Counted from the stretch's first letter, positions 15,691 to 25,125 are shown. The stretch is 45,560 nt of DNA from Comamonas sp. lk (GCA_945865675.1 CAMBFO010000008.1:1-45560); one strand, 5' to 3'. Numbers and translations: made by a program. Notes: generated from the letters alone by a model not told the origin.

Positions 15691-18528
15691 TTACAAAGTG
15701 TCGGTGAAGCTGCGCAGTTTGTCGCTGCGACTGGGGTGCTTGAGCTTGCGCAACGCCTTAGCTTCAATCTGGCGGATGCGCTCGCGCGTCACGTCAAATT
15801 GCTTGCCCACTTCTTCTAGCGTGTGGTCGCTGGCCATTTCGATACCAAAGCGCATCCGCAGCACTTTGGCTTCGCGTGGTGTGAGGCTGTCCAAAATGTC
15901 TTTCACCACATCGCGCAAACCGGCTTGCATGGCCGCTTCCATCGGTGCGGTGTTGGCACCGTCTTCGATGAAATCGCCCAGGTGGCTGTCGTCATCGTCG
16001 CCAATCGGCGTTTCCATGGAAATCGGCTCTTTGGCGATCTTCATGATCTTGCGGATCTTGTCTTCCGGTATCTCCATGCGCTCGGCCAGCACCGATGCGT
16101 CGGGCTCAAAGCCAAACTCTTGCAAATGCTGGCGGCTGATGCGGTTCATCTTGTTGATGGTCTCGATCATGTGCACCGGTATGCGGATGGTGCGCGCCTG
16201 GTCCGCAATCGAGCGGGTGATGGCCTGGCGGATCCACCAGGTTGCATAGGTAGAGAACTTGTAGCCGCGGCGGTATTCAAATTTGTCCACCGCCTTCATC
16301 AAGCCGATGTTGCCTTCCTGAATCAAGTCCAGGAACTGCAGGCCACGGTTGGTGTATTTTTTGGCGATCGAAATCACCAGGCGCAAATTGGCCTCGATCA
16401 TTTCACGCTTGGCCGAGCGGCTCGATGCCTCACCCTGGTTCATACGCTTATTGATGTCCTTGAGCTGGTCCAGCGGTACCACCACCCGGTCTTGCAAGTC
16501 CTTCAAACGTTGCTGAATTTCCTGCACTGGCGGAATATTGCGCGCCATAACCGCGCTCCAGGCTTTACCGGCAGCGGCTTGTTTTTCAATCCACTTCACA
16601 TTGAGCAAATTACTCTCGACTCTGTTGCCGTTTTTATCGCGGCCGCTGAATTCAGCGATGAAATGGTCTTGGCTATAGCCGCATTTATCCACCAGGATGC
16701 GGCGCAATTCACGCTCTTTCTTGCGTATTTCATCCACCTGACCACGCACCATATCGCACAACTTTTCAATCGCTTTGGCGGTGAAGCGGATCGTCATCAA
16801 CTCTTCGCTCAGCTGCTTTTGTGCCTTGGTGTAGGCGGCCGTGCCGTAGCCTTCTTTCATCAAATGCTTGCGCATGACCGCATCGAGCTCACGCAGACGG
16901 TCAAACCGAATCAAGGCTTCGCGCTTGAGTTCTTCGAGCTTCTTGGTCAGCGCCTTGGAGCCACCCTTGCCGTCGTCGTCATCGTCGGCATCGAATTCAT
17001 CAAAGTCCTCTTCGGCCACATAGTCATCGGCTTCATTCGGGTTGGAAAATCCATCCACGATGGTGGTGATCACCACTTTGTCTTCGCGGATCTCTTCGCC
17101 TAGGCGCAATATCTCTTCGATGGACGCAGGTGAGCCGGAGATCGCCTCCATCATCGCCATCAGACCGCCTTCAATGCGCTTGGCGATTTCAATTTCGCCT
17201 TCGCGGGTCAGCAACTCGACAGTACCCATTTCGCGCATATACATACGCACCGGATCGGTGGTACGCCCAAACTCACTGTCCACGGTGGACAGTGCAGCTT
17301 CGGCTTCTTCTTCGGCCTCGGCCTCGGTGGCCGCTGTGGCGACATTGTTGTTGAGCAAGAGCGTTTCGGTATCCGGGGTTTGCTCGTACACGGCAACACC
17401 CATGTCATTGAGCATGGAGATCACGACTTCCAGCGTCTCGGTTTCCACCAATTTGCCGGGTAAATGGTCTGAAATTTCGCCATGCGTCAGGTAACCGCGC
17501 GTACGGCCTAGCTTGACCATTTCGATAAAAGCCAGGCGGTGCTTGACCTTTTCTTCTTCGGAAAGAATGGTTTGTTCTAAGCCGAATTCCTTCATCAGCG
17601 CCCGGGCCTTGGCCTGGCTGATCTTCATGCGCAGCGGTTTGACTTTTTCCGTGCTATCGGCTGCCACCGGCTCCACTTCTAACTCCGCCTCGATGTCGGA
17701 CAAATCGGTGTCGTCGCCATCTCCCAAGGCGCGCTTGCCCTTGGCACTTACTTTGGACTTGGGAGCAGGTTTGGCTGCAGGTTTGGCAACTGGTTTAGCA
17801 GGCGTTTTCGCTGCCGCGGTGAGCGCTTTGGCCGGTGCGGCGGCGGTGGGCTTTTTCGGCTCGACTTTGGGCGCAGCCGCCTTCACCGGAGCCGCGGTTT
17901 TTGCGACTTCCTTGCGGGGTTTGGCCGCGGGTGCAGCGCTGGATTTCTTGGATGTGGTGACAGGCACAGTGGAACTAACTTTAGGCATGGATTGCTTGGG
18001 TGCCGCCTTGGTTACCGCTGGGGGCGTCGCTTTGGCTTTGGCTTGAATGGGTTTTTTAAGTGGCGCAGCGCTTTTCGCTTTGGCCGGGACTATCGGTTTG
18101 GAAGCTTTCGAGGTTTTGCTGTTGGCCTTTACGGGTGATGGATTGCTTACGTTTTTGCTGATTTTTGCACTATTTTTTGCAATCGATTTGACAAGCACGG
18201 GTTTTTTGGCAGGTGCTACTTGTTTTTTCGCTGCCACCACTTTTTTCGTAATGGTTTTGGCGCTGGCTTTTGCTTGGCTTAGCGATGCTTTTGCTTTGCT
18301 AGTAAGAGCCACTTTTTTTACTGGCGCGGCAGCTTTGGTCTTGGCGGCGCTTTTTGCGACGACTTTCGCGAGCGGTTTTGCTATGGTTTTAACGGGCTTG
18401 GCCACCACTTGCTTCGCTGCCAAGGGCTTGGCCTTGGGGGCAGGCGTCTTTTTCACCGGGAGCGCTTTTTTTGCCACAGGCTTTTTGGCAGCAGGCTTGG
18501 ATGCTTTTGTGTTTTTTGGTGTTGGCAT
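15691..18528 (-). CDS. rpoD: RNA polymerase primary sigma factor (sigma-70) with a long basic N-terminal extension
   Basis: A 945-residue housekeeping sigma factor; the E. coli protein has 613. The C-terminal two thirds are canonical: region 1.1 from about residue 300, region 1.2 ([16 protein letters not shown]), region 2 ([22 protein letters not shown] and [15 protein letters not shown]), and region 4 with the helix-turn-helix [26 protein letters not shown]. Residues 1-266 are a Lys/Ala/Pro-rich tail like histone H1, followed by an acidic linker ([18 protein letters not shown]). The ATG at 18528 has GAAGG just upstream, and an extended -10 promoter lies 221 bases further up. Later in-frame Met codons (181, 301) could give a short form. 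It follows dnaG and is coupled to aroE. Confidence 0.97.
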   Translation of the reverse strand: MPTPKNTKASKPAAKKPVAKKALPVKKTPAPKAKPLAAKQVVAKPVKTIAKPLAKVVAKSAAKTKAAAPVKKVALTSKAKASLSQAKASAKTITKKVVAAKKQVAPAKKPVLVKSIAKNSAKISKNVSNPSPVKANSKTSKASKPIVPAKAKSAAPLKKPIQAKAKATPPAVTKAAPKQSMPKVSSTVPVTTSKKSSAAPAAKPRKEVAKTAAPVKAAAPKVEPKKPTAAAPAKALTAAAKTPAKPVAKPAAKPAPKSKVSAKGKRALGDGDDTDLSDIEAELEVEPVAADSTEKVKPLRMKISQAKARALMKEFGLEQTILSEEEKVKHRLAFIEMVKLGRTRGYLTHGEISDHLPGKLVETETLEVVISMLNDMGVAVYEQTPDTETLLLNNNVATAATEAEAEEEAEAALSTVDSEFGRTTDPVRMYMREMGTVELLTREGEIEIAKRIEGGLMAMMEAISGSPASIEEILRLGEEIREDKVVITTIVDGFSNPNEADDYVAEEDFDEFDADDDDDGKGGSKALTKKLEELKREALIRFDRLRELDAVMRKHLMKEGYGTAAYTKAQKQLSEELMTIRFTAKAIEKLCDMVRGQVDEIRKKERELRRILVDKCGYSQDHFIAEFSGRDKNGNRVESNLLNVKWIEKQAAAGKAWSAVMARNIPPVQEIQQRLKDLQDRVVVPLDQLKDINKRMNQGEASSRSAKREMIEANLRLVISIAKKYTNRGLQFLDLIQEGNIGLMKAVDKFEYRRGYKFSTYATWWIRQAITRSIADQARTIRIPVHMIETINKMNRISRQHLQEFGFEPDASVLAERMEIPEDKIRKIMKIAKEPISMETPIGDDDDSHLGDFIEDGANTAPMEAAMQAGLRDVVKDILDSLTPREAKVLRMRFGIEMASDHTLEEVGKQFDVTRERIRQIEAKALRKLKHPSRSDKLRSFTDTL
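17731..18528 (-). other. Histone H1-like low-complexity segment of rpoD
   Basis: These bases encode residues 1-266 of RpoD, made almost entirely of Lys, Ala, Pro, Val, Ser and Thr in irregular units such as AKKPVAKK and [10 protein letters not shown]. There are few acidic residues and no aromatic ones. The composition matches eukaryotic H1 tails and bacterial H1-like proteins such as AlgP. It should be disordered and bind DNA or RNA through charge. The antisense strand reads as a hydrophobic open frame only because Lys and Ala codons read back as Phe, Leu and Ala. Confidence 0.85.
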
Positions 18529-18748
18529 GGTTCAACCTTCAGTGATGAAGAGGATCGGGTGGCGGCATCAACAAAGCCATGCGCTCAGAGGCAAGCGCAG
18601 GCGAATAAACGACGGGACGGGAACGTGGGGGCAAGCTGTGCGGGCGAACATTTGGATTGCAGCCCTTGCGGTCGGGTGGCCTAGGTGATCGGTGTCACTG
18701 CGTGGCCGGTGCCGGAGGTACTGCTGTCGCTCTTGCCAAAAAAAACGG

Positions 18749-18757
18749 ATTATACCA
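18749..18757 (-). promoter_or_regulatory. Extended -10 promoter of rpoD over the dnaG stop codon
   Basis: On the minus strand TGGTATAAT (18757-18749) is a perfect extended -10 element (TGnTATAAT). No -35 match stands at the right distance, as expected for this promoter class. The TATAAT overlaps the dnaG stop codon. Transcription would start near 18742, inside a run of eight T (18745-18738), leaving a leader of about 214 bases before the rpoD ATG. Confidence 0.6.
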
Positions 18758-20639
18758 ATTTTTCCGATTCCAATTCTTCAATTAACGCTTTTTTTCGCGT
18801 TTCCAGCGTTCGGTAGCGCTGGCGCGCCTCGGGATCGGCTACTTGGGCGGCAATGCCCGTCATCTCTGCGGTCAGGCGGTCAATACACAAGCGCTTGAGG
18901 ACATCGTGCAAATCCAGTGCCGCCTCCTCGCTGTGCTCTGAGGGCGCGGTAGCCCCACCCATCAGGCGCAGGGCCAGGTCCTCAAAGTCCTGGCCGGCCA
19001 TTTCGCCGCGCAGTGCAGTCCAGTTCAAAGGCCCGTGCTCATGCAATTGGCTCTCCAGCCATACAAAGAGCTGCGCCAGCGGCGCCGGCTGCTCGCACAG
19101 CATGGCCTGGTCTTCATTGGACAGGCCTGCCCACAAATGGCTTTGCGCCAGCAATATGCGCGCTGCGTGTTCGGCGCGGCTGGCCGGTTGTGTGCGCAAG
19201 CCCGCACGCGCGGGCACACGGCCGCGCGCGCCGGAGGGGCTCCAGGCGCGGGTACCCGGCGCTGCATCGTCCCAGTTGCCGCGGGGTTTGGTACTTTTTT
19301 CCGCCTTGCGTGCCGCGCCCCCCGCAGCGCCTTGGCCAGGAAGCCATAGCTGGGAGAGTTCGCGCGCGTTCAGCTGTACCAGGTCGGCTATTTCGCCGAG
19401 CAGTTGCAGCTTGAGCGCGCCTTGCGGAAGGGCGCTCCACAAAGGTTTGGCGTTGCTGGACAGATGGGCCCGGCCTTCGGCGCTGTGCAAGTCGCAGCCT
19501 TCGCTGGCCGCCTCCACCAAAAATCTGCTGAGCGGCGTGGCCGTGGCCACCGCCTGGGCAAAGGCCTCGCTGCCATGGGCACGGATAAAGCTGTCCGGAT
19601 CGTGTTCCTCGGGCAAAAACAAAAACTTAATGCTGCGCACATCGCTGGCATAGGACAGGGCGCCGTCCAGGGCTTTGCGCGCTGCGCGCCGGCCTGCGCC
19701 GTCGCCGTCAAAGCTGAACACCACTGCGTCGGTAAAGCGGAAAAGCTTTTGCACATGGTCTGGCGTGCAGGCGGTACCCAGGGTCGCTACCGCATTGGGA
19801 AATCCCAGTTGCGCCAAGGCCACCACGTCCATATAGCCCTCGGTTACCAGCACATAGCCTTTTTCTCTCAAATAGGCCCGCGCTTCAAACAGGCCGTAAA
19901 GCTCGCGCCCTTTGCTGAACACCGGGGTTTCTGGTGAGTTGAGGTATTTGGGTTTTTCATCACCCAGCACGCGGCCGCCAAAGCCGATGCACTCGCCCTT
20001 GATATTGCGTATGGGGAACATGACCCGGTCGCGAAAGCGGTCGTAGCGCTTTTCTTCGCTGCCTTCTTCGGCATTGCTAATGACCAGGCCACTTTCCACC
20101 AGCAGCGGATCGTCGTACTGTGGGAAGACGCTGGCCAGGCTGCGCCAGCCCTCGGGCGCATAGCCCAGACCAAAGCGCTTGGCCACTTCACCCGAGAGGC
20201 CGCGCCCTTTGAGGTAGGCCACCGCGCGCGGCGCATCTTTGAGCTGGCGCCGGTAGGCGTCCCCGGCTTTTTCCAGCACGCTGGTGAGGGTGTGCTGTTT
20301 TTCTTTTTGCTCCTGCGCCCGGGCGCGGTCCTGTGGCGAGGCCTCCTCCTGCGGCACTTGCATGCCAAATTGCTGCGCCAGATCCTGCACTGCCTCGACG
20401 AAACTCATGCCCGCGTGGTCCATCAAAAAGCCAATGGCATTGCCGTTTTTGCCGCAGCCAAAGCAGTGGAAAAACTGCTTGCTGGGGCTGACCGAGAAGG
20501 AAGGGGATTTTTCGCCATGAAAAGGGCACAAGCCCATGAAGTTGGCCCCGCCTTTTTTTAGCTGCACATAGCGCCCGACGATGTCCACAATGTCGGCGCG
20601 GGCCAACAATTCCTGGATAAAGGTCTGGGGGATCGCCAT
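18750..20639 (-). CDS. dnaG: DNA primase
   Basis: A 629-residue primase that makes RNA primers for the replication fork. It has the N-terminal zinc-binding domain (CPFHGEKSPSFSVSPSKQFF then HCFGCG), the catalytic core and TOPRIM domain (LVTEGYMDVVALAQ, FSFDGDGAGRRAARKAL), a low-complexity linker (about residues 430-480), and a C-terminal helical domain that would bind DnaB. Length is normal to slightly long. The gene is 27 bases downstream of the gamma-glutamyltranspeptidase gene and followed by rpoD, as in the macromolecular synthesis operon, but rpsU is not present upstream. Confidence 0.97.
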   Translation of the reverse strand: MAIPQTFIQELLARADIVDIVGRYVQLKKGGANFMGLCPFHGEKSPSFSVSPSKQFFHCFGCGKNGNAIGFLMDHAGMSFVEAVQDLAQQFGMQVPQEEASPQDRARAQEQKEKQHTLTSVLEKAGDAYRRQLKDAPRAVAYLKGRGLSGEVAKRFGLGYAPEGWRSLASVFPQYDDPLLVESGLVISNAEEGSEEKRYDRFRDRVMFPIRNIKGECIGFGGRVLGDEKPKYLNSPETPVFSKGRELYGLFEARAYLREKGYVLVTEGYMDVVALAQLGFPNAVATLGTACTPDHVQKLFRFTDAVVFSFDGDGAGRRAARKALDGALSYASDVRSIKFLFLPEEHDPDSFIRAHGSEAFAQAVATATPLSRFLVEAASEGCDLHSAEGRAHLSSNAKPLWSALPQGALKLQLLGEIADLVQLNARELSQLWLPGQGAAGGAARKAEKSTKPRGNWDDAAPGTRAWSPSGARGRVPARAGLRTQPASRAEHAARILLAQSHLWAGLSNEDQAMLCEQPAPLAQLFVWLESQLHEHGPLNWTALRGEMAGQDFEDLALRLMGGATAPSEHSEEAALDLHDVLKRLCIDRLTAEMTGIAAQVADPEARQRYRTLETRKKALIEELESEKLV

Positions 20640-20666
20640 CGCAAGATTGTAGGAGTGAGCCCGGAC

Positions 20667-22505
20667 TCAGTCGCCTAGCACCACGCCTTCGCGCCGGCCG
20701 TCCGCACCGCCGGCCCAGCCGCCGGGCGCGCGCGCTAGCACTTGCAAGCCGCTGGTCAGGGGAATTTCGAGCAGCTGGTGCCCGCGTGCTTGCAAGGCCG
20801 CCGCAGTGGCCGGGGCAAAGCGGCCTTTTTCCAAAAAGGTAGTGCCCTCCATGCTGGCGAAATTGGGCAGGTCAATAGCCGCTTGCGGGCTCAGGCCCCA
20901 GCGCAGTACGCCGTACAGCGTCTTGGCGGTGAAGTGGATGATGAAGGCGCCGCCCGGGCTGCCGCCGCTCAATTGCAGCGCGCCGCTGTCCGCGTCAAAC
21001 ACCAAAGTCGGCGCCATGGACGAGCGCGGCCGCTTGCCTGGCTGCACCCGGTTGGCCACCGGTTTGCCGTCGGGGCCCTCAGGGCTGAAGCTGAAGTCGG
21101 TGAGCTGGTTGTTCAGTAAAAAACCACCTGCCAGGCCCCGACCCCGGTTCACCATGAGGCGCGCGCCAAAGGCATCTTCAATGGTGGTGGTCATGGCCAG
21201 TGCATGGCCCCAGCGATCGAGCACCGAGATGTGCGAGGTGCCATGCTCGGTTTGTTCGGCCATGGGTGCCCAGGCCAAAGGCTCTTGCGGTGCGCCAGGC
21301 CTGCCTGCTTGCACTTGCGGCATTACCGGGCCATGGGGCGCGATAGCCGCGGCGCGCGCTTGCAGGTAAGCCGGTTGCACCAGGCTGAGCCAATCGCCTG
21401 CAGGAGCGGGTGTAAATGCCGGGTCGGCCACATAGGCGGCGCGATCGGCAAAGGCCAGGCGCGCGGCTTCGCTGTACAGATGCAGCCAGTCGGCGCCGGG
21501 CTGGCCGCTGCCTAAGGGCAGGCTTGCTGCCGCCGTGAAGTCCAGGGTGCCCAGGATGGAGGCGATGGTCAGCATGCCCGAACTCGGCGGGGGCATGCTG
21601 CACAGGCGGTAGGTCTTTGGCGCCACGGTGTAGGCAGTACAAAGTGCTTCGCGCAGCAGCGGGCGGTAGCTGGCCAGGTCGCTCAACTGCAGCAGGCCAG
21701 GGTTGCTCGGGTGCTGGCGCACCGCCTGGACCATGGCTTGCGCTACTTCGCCTGTCATCAATGCATCCGGGCCCTGGATGGCTATTCGCTGCAAAACCGC
21801 GGCTAATTCTGGGTTGCGCAGCAGATGGCCGGCGGGCCAGGAGCGGCCTTGGGGGTCATAAAAATAGGCCGCCGCCACCGGGTCTTTTTGCAAAGCAGTC
21901 TCTCCAGCCAGTAATGCGGCCAGGCGGGGGCTGACCACAAAGCCATCGCGGGCCAGGCGTATGGCGGGCGCGAACAAAAAAGCCCAGGGCAGTTTGCCGT
22001 GCGCGGCATGGGCCATGGCCAGCATACGCAATGCGCCGGGCACGCCCACCGCGCGCCCACCGACGATGGCTTGTTTCATAGCCAAGGGTGTGCCGTCCGT
22101 AGCCAGGAACAAGTCCGGCCCGGCTTGCCCGGGGGCGGTCTCGCGTCCGTCATAGGCATGTACATTTTTGCCGTCAAAGTGCATTAAAAATGCGCCGCCG
22201 CCAATGCCGCTGCTTTGGGGCTCGACCAGGGTCAGCACCATTTGCACCGCGATGGCGGCATCGACCGCGCTGCCGCCTGCTGCCAGCATGGCGTAACCCG
22301 CTTCGGTGGCCAAGGGGTTGGCCGCGGCGACGGCCTGCTTTTGAAAATGCCAGCCAGGGTTTTGGACGATTTTGCTAGCGCCTTCGGGTTGCGCGCTGGC
22401 CGCAGGCGCGGTGGTTTGTGCCTGCACGCAAGCGCACAGGGACAGGCCCATAAGCAGGCCGATGAGCGCTGAAAGCCGTACTGCCTGCTCGGGCTGATCG
22501 GGCAT
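20667..22505 (-). CDS. ggt: Gamma-glutamyltranspeptidase
   Basis: A 612-residue Ntn-hydrolase precursor that cleaves glutathione and other gamma-glutamyl compounds in the periplasm. An N-terminal signal segment (about residues 8-30) ends in LCACVQAQ, which could be a type I signal or a loose lipobox. The large subunit has NPLATEAGYAMLAAGGSAVDAAIA and SSGIGGGAF. Self-cleavage should occur before Thr423 in EHGTSHISVLD, where most relatives have TTH; the small subunit then has MTTTIEDAFG and LSGGSPGG. It overlaps neither neighbour but is eight bases from the upstream AhpD-like gene and 27 from dnaG, so the three are likely cotranscribed. Confidence 0.95.
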   Translation of the reverse strand: MPDQPEQAVRLSALIGLLMGLSLCACVQAQTTAPAASAQPEGASKIVQNPGWHFQKQAVAAANPLATEAGYAMLAAGGSAVDAAIAVQMVLTLVEPQSSGIGGGAFLMHFDGKNVHAYDGRETAPGQAGPDLFLATDGTPLAMKQAIVGGRAVGVPGALRMLAMAHAAHGKLPWAFLFAPAIRLARDGFVVSPRLAALLAGETALQKDPVAAAYFYDPQGRSWPAGHLLRNPELAAVLQRIAIQGPDALMTGEVAQAMVQAVRQHPSNPGLLQLSDLASYRPLLREALCTAYTVAPKTYRLCSMPPPSSGMLTIASILGTLDFTAAASLPLGSGQPGADWLHLYSEAARLAFADRAAYVADPAFTPAPAGDWLSLVQPAYLQARAAAIAPHGPVMPQVQAGRPGAPQEPLAWAPMAEQTEHGTSHISVLDRWGHALAMTTTIEDAFGARLMVNRGRGLAGGFLLNNQLTDFSFSPEGPDGKPVANRVQPGKRPRSSMAPTLVFDADSGALQLSGGSPGGAFIIHFTAKTLYGVLRWGLSPQAAIDLPNFASMEGTTFLEKGRFAPATAAALQARGHQLLEIPLTSGLQVLARAPGGWAGGADGRREGVVLGD

Positions 22506-22513
22506 ATCGCTTC

Positions 22514-23086
22514 TTATTTTTGCCGGGGCAGGCGCCCCAGGGTGTAGAACTCCGGGTTGGGCATCATGCCACTCACATTGGCGACCCGGTTGGACAGTCC
22601 GAAAAAGGCGGTAATGCCGGCGATGTCCCAGATGTCCTCATCGTCAAAACCATGCGCGTGCAATGCGTCAAAGTTGGCGTCGCCCACCGTGTGGCTGGCT
22701 TGGCAGACTTGCATCGCAAAGTCCAGCATGGCGCGCTGGCGCGGGCTGATGTCGGCCTTACGGTAATTGGTCGCCACCTGGTCGGCCAGCAATGGCTTTT
22801 TCTCGTAGATGCGTAAGAGCGCGCCGTGCGCCACCACGCAGTACAGGCACTGGTTGGACGCGCTGGTGGCCGTAATAATCATTTCGCGATCGCCTTTGCT
22901 GAGGCTGGAGCCTTCGCGCAGCATCAGCGCATCGTGGTAGGCGAAAAACGCCCGCCATTCCGCCGGACGGCGCGCCAGCGCCAGAAAGACATTCGGGATA
23001 AAGCCGGATTTTTCCTGTACTTCCAAAATTTTTTCTTGGATATCGGCAGGCAAGCTGTTCAGGTCGGGCAGGGGGTAGCGGGGCAT
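22514..23086 (-). CDS. AhpD-like alkylhydroperoxidase / peroxidase-related protein
   Basis: A 190-residue carboxymuconolactone decarboxylase-superfamily protein. The AhpD-type motif CxxCxxxH is intact in NQCLYCVVAHG, preceded by LSKGDREMIITATSA, and the C-terminal ITAFFGLSNRVANVSGMMPNPEFY is typical of the peroxidase-related subgroup. It should reduce peroxides through the cysteine pair; the electron donor is unknown. The start at 23086 (MPRYPLPDLN) has AGGA about ten bases upstream; an ATG 66 bases earlier would add a low-complexity leader and is unlikely. It is eight bases from the gamma-glutamyltranspeptidase gene, which hints at a shared thiol or redox role. Confidence 0.88.
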   Translation of the reverse strand: MPRYPLPDLNSLPADIQEKILEVQEKSGFIPNVFLALARRPAEWRAFFAYHDALMLREGSSLSKGDREMIITATSASNQCLYCVVAHGALLRIYEKKPLLADQVATNYRKADISPRQRAMLDFAMQVCQASHTVGDANFDALHAHGFDDEDIWDIAGITAFFGLSNRVANVSGMMPNPEFYTLGRLPRQK

Positions 23087-23178
23087 GGGCGGGTCCTGGG
23101 GTGTAGAAACAATGGGGCGTGTCGGCGAATTATGGGGCGACGCTGGCGGCACGGCAGGGTGTTTTCAAAGCCGGGGCT

Positions 23179-23421
23179 TCAGTAATGCGGTGGCAGTTCA
23201 TCGCGCAGGTTGCCCGGGGTGTTGCCTTGTGCGCTGCCGATTTGCTGGCGCAAATGCAGTACCTCGCTAATCAGCGCGTCAATTTGGGTTTGCTGGCGAA
23301 TCACCGTCTGGTCCAACTTGTCTAAAAGGTCTTCGGCAAAGCTGGCTTTGATTTCCAAGGCGGTCAGGCGTGCGTCGCTGAGCGATTCGGGCGTTTCGGT
23401 AGGTGTAGTTTGCGCGGTCAT
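23179..23421 (-). CDS. slyX: SlyX family protein
   Basis: An 80-residue protein with a Ser/Thr/Pro-rich start, a heptad-like coiled coil (about residues 15-62, LTALEIKASFAEDLLDKLDQ onwards) and the family-defining C-terminus LRDELPPHY. SlyX proteins are small coiled coils of unknown function, first noted beside slyD, an FKBP-type isomerase. Here the gene heads a minus-strand series, 92 bases before the AhpD-like gene, and is divergent from scoA. Length and ending match the family. Confidence 0.9.
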   Translation of the reverse strand: MTAQTTPTETPESLSDARLTALEIKASFAEDLLDKLDQTVIRQQTQIDALISEVLHLRQQIGSAQGNTPGNLRDELPPHY

Positions 23422-23479
23422 CCAGCCATTGTGCCTTTTGCGCCTTTGCCGGCATGTTGCAGCTGCCTACTGCCTTTGC

Positions 23480-23494
23480 TTGGCACATTGCCAA
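23480..23494. promoter_or_regulatory. Inverted repeat between slyX and scoA
   Basis: TTGGCA-CAT-TGCCAA is a perfect six-base inverted repeat with a three-base spacer, in the 208-base divergent gap between slyX and scoA. It could be an operator for either gene. No convincing -10/-35 pair was found in this gap, and nothing else of note was seen in it. Confidence 0.3.
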
Positions 23495-23629
23495 TCCCAG
23501 CGCAAGGTGTAGGTCAGGTCGATCGGTCAAAATGCGCTCCGAGCGTCATCGAGATGCGTTTTGCATGGCGCGAACGCCCATTCGAGGTGCTTGGTAGTCT
23601 CGGTCCTTTAGTTTCCATGGAGAAGTTGT

Positions 23630-24367
23630 GTGAACAAAATTTATCCCAGTGCCCAAGCGGCGCTTGATGGCGTTGTGCAGGATGGCCAACTCATTGCAGT
23701 GGGTGGTTTCGGCTTGTGTGGCATTCCCGAGGCCTTGATTGAGGCGCTGCGCGACAGTGGCAAGCAAAACCTGACCGCGATTTCCAACAACGCCGGCGTC
23801 GATGGCTTCGGTTTGGGCAAGCTGCTGGAAACCCGCCAGATCAAAAAAATGATTTCCAGCTACGTGGGCGAGAACAAAGAGTTTGAGCGCCAGTACCTGG
23901 CCGGTGAACTGGCCCTGGAATTCACGCCTCAGGGCACGCTGGCTGAAAAGCTGCGTGCAGGAGGCGCCGGCATACCTGCCTTTTTCACCAAAACCGGCGT
24001 CGGCACCCTGGTCGCCGAGGGCAAAGAATTGCGTGAGTTTGATGGGGAAACCTATGTCATGGAACGCGCTTTGGTGCCCGATGTTTCGCTGGTCAAAGCG
24101 CACCGGGCCGATAAGTCGGGCAATTTGCAGTTTCGCCTGACGGCGCGCAACTTCAACCCGGCAGTGGCCATGGCCGGAAAAATTACGGTGGTGGAGGTGG
24201 AAGAAATCGTCGAGACCGGCGCTATCGCCCCGGACGATGTGCACTTGGCCGGTATTTACGTACACCGCTTAGTGCTTAACGCCAAGCCGGAAAAGCGTAT
24301 CGAAAAACGTACCATCACCGAAACACCGCGCGAGCACGCGGTACAAACCGAAAAAGCAGGAGCCTGA
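23630..24367 (+). CDS. scoA: 3-oxoacid CoA-transferase subunit A
   Basis: A 245-residue alpha subunit of succinyl-CoA:3-ketoacid CoA transferase, which activates acetoacetate with CoA from succinyl-CoA. The glycine-rich [16 protein letters not shown] near the N-terminus and [16 protein letters not shown] are characteristic, as is the long central [20 protein letters not shown]. Translation starts at a GTG (23630) preceded by GGAGAAG. Only two bases separate it from scoB, so the two subunits are made together. A related acyl substrate is possible, since subfamilies are close in sequence. Confidence 0.94.
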   Translation: MNKIYPSAQAALDGVVQDGQLIAVGGFGLCGIPEALIEALRDSGKQNLTAISNNAGVDGFGLGKLLETRQIKKMISSYVGENKEFERQYLAGELALEFTPQGTLAEKLRAGGAGIPAFFTKTGVGTLVAEGKELREFDGETYVMERALVPDVSLVKAHRADKSGNLQFRLTARNFNPAVAMAGKITVVEVEEIVETGAIAPDDVHLAGIYVHRLVLNAKPEKRIEKRTITETPREHAVQTEKAGA

Positions 24368-24369
24368 AC

Positions 24370-25008
24370 ATGCGCTGGACCCAAGACCAAATGGCTGCGC
24401 GCGCGGCGCAGGAACTCGAAGACGGTTTTTATGTCAATCTGGGCATTGGCATCCCCACGCTGGTGGCCAACTTTGTACCCAGCGACAAAGAAGTCTGGCT
24501 GCAAAGCGAAAACGGCATGCTGGGCATCGGGCCCTTCCCCACGGAAGATGCGGTGGATGCAGACCTGATCAACGCAGGCAAGCAAACGGTGACCACCATC
24601 AAGGGCTCCAGTATTTTTGGCAGCCACGAGAGCTTTGCCATGATCCGTGGCGGCAAGATTAACTTGAGCATCCTGGGCGCCATGCAAGTGAGCGAACACG
24701 GCGACCTGGCCAACTGGATGATTCCGGGCAAGATGGTCAAAGGTATGGGCGGCGCCATGGATTTGGTCGCAGGCGTTAAGCGCGTCATTGTGCTCATGGA
24801 GCATGTGGCCAAAAAGAAAGACGGCACCGAGGACCTGAAAATTTTGCCCCAATGCACTTTGCCTCTGACGGGGGTGGGTGTGGTGGACCGCATCATTACC
24901 GACCTGGCGGTCATGGACGTGACGCCGCAGGGTCTGAAGGTAGTGGAGTTGGCGCCCGGTGTGACACGCGAATTTGTCCAGTCCAAAACCGGTGTGCCAT
25001 TGCACTAA
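24370..25008 (+). CDS. scoB: 3-oxoacid CoA-transferase subunit B
   Basis: A 212-residue beta subunit carrying the catalytic glutamate, Glu47 in the motif SENGMLG, which forms the enzyme-CoA thioester. [11 protein letters not shown] and the long segment [21 protein letters not shown] are typical of the ScoB/AtoA group. With ScoA it should interconvert acetoacetate and acetoacetyl-CoA, feeding ketone bodies or products of leucine and fatty-acid breakdown into central metabolism. The stop is followed by a short hairpin and a T6 run (about 25012-25017) that may be a weak terminator. Confidence 0.95.
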   Translation: MRWTQDQMAARAAQELEDGFYVNLGIGIPTLVANFVPSDKEVWLQSENGMLGIGPFPTEDAVDADLINAGKQTVTTIKGSSIFGSHESFAMIRGGKINLSILGAMQVSEHGDLANWMIPGKMVKGMGGAMDLVAGVKRVIVLMEHVAKKKDGTEDLKILPQCTLPLTGVGVVDRIITDLAVMDVTPQGLKVVELAPGVTREFVQSKTGVPLH

Positions 25009-25035
25009 GCACTTTTTTCTTCACAATACCTTGAT

Positions 25036-25047
25036 GTATCGCGATAC
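25036..25047. promoter_or_regulatory. Perfect 12-base palindrome between scoB and the EamA gene
   Basis: GTATCGCGATAC is a perfect palindrome in the short gap after scoB. A second inverted repeat, CCCAAG-GAGCT-CTTGGG, follows at 25079-25095. The first looks like a small dimeric operator; the second may be an mRNA hairpin near the transporter start. No matching promoter was identified. Confidence 0.35.
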
Positions 25048-25125
25048 GCCGCGCGCAGCTACTGCCTAGACTGGGAGCCCAAGGAGCTCTTGGGTGAGAG
25101 GCGCAGTGAAAGCCCGTTTTTGTCC

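Noticed and set aside
15823-17103. 426-codon open frame opposite rpoD
   Set aside because: It is the reverse reading of conserved sigma-70 regions and has no recognisable domain.
18047-18688. Very hydrophobic 213-codon frame that looks like a membrane protein
   Set aside because: It is the antisense of the Lys/Ala-rich rpoD tail; such codons read back as Phe, Leu and Ala. There is no ribosome binding site.
23481-23496. TGGCAC followed by TTGC, considered as a sigma-54 promoter
   Set aside because: The spacing between the two blocks is one base instead of five, so it does not fit the -24/-12 consensus.
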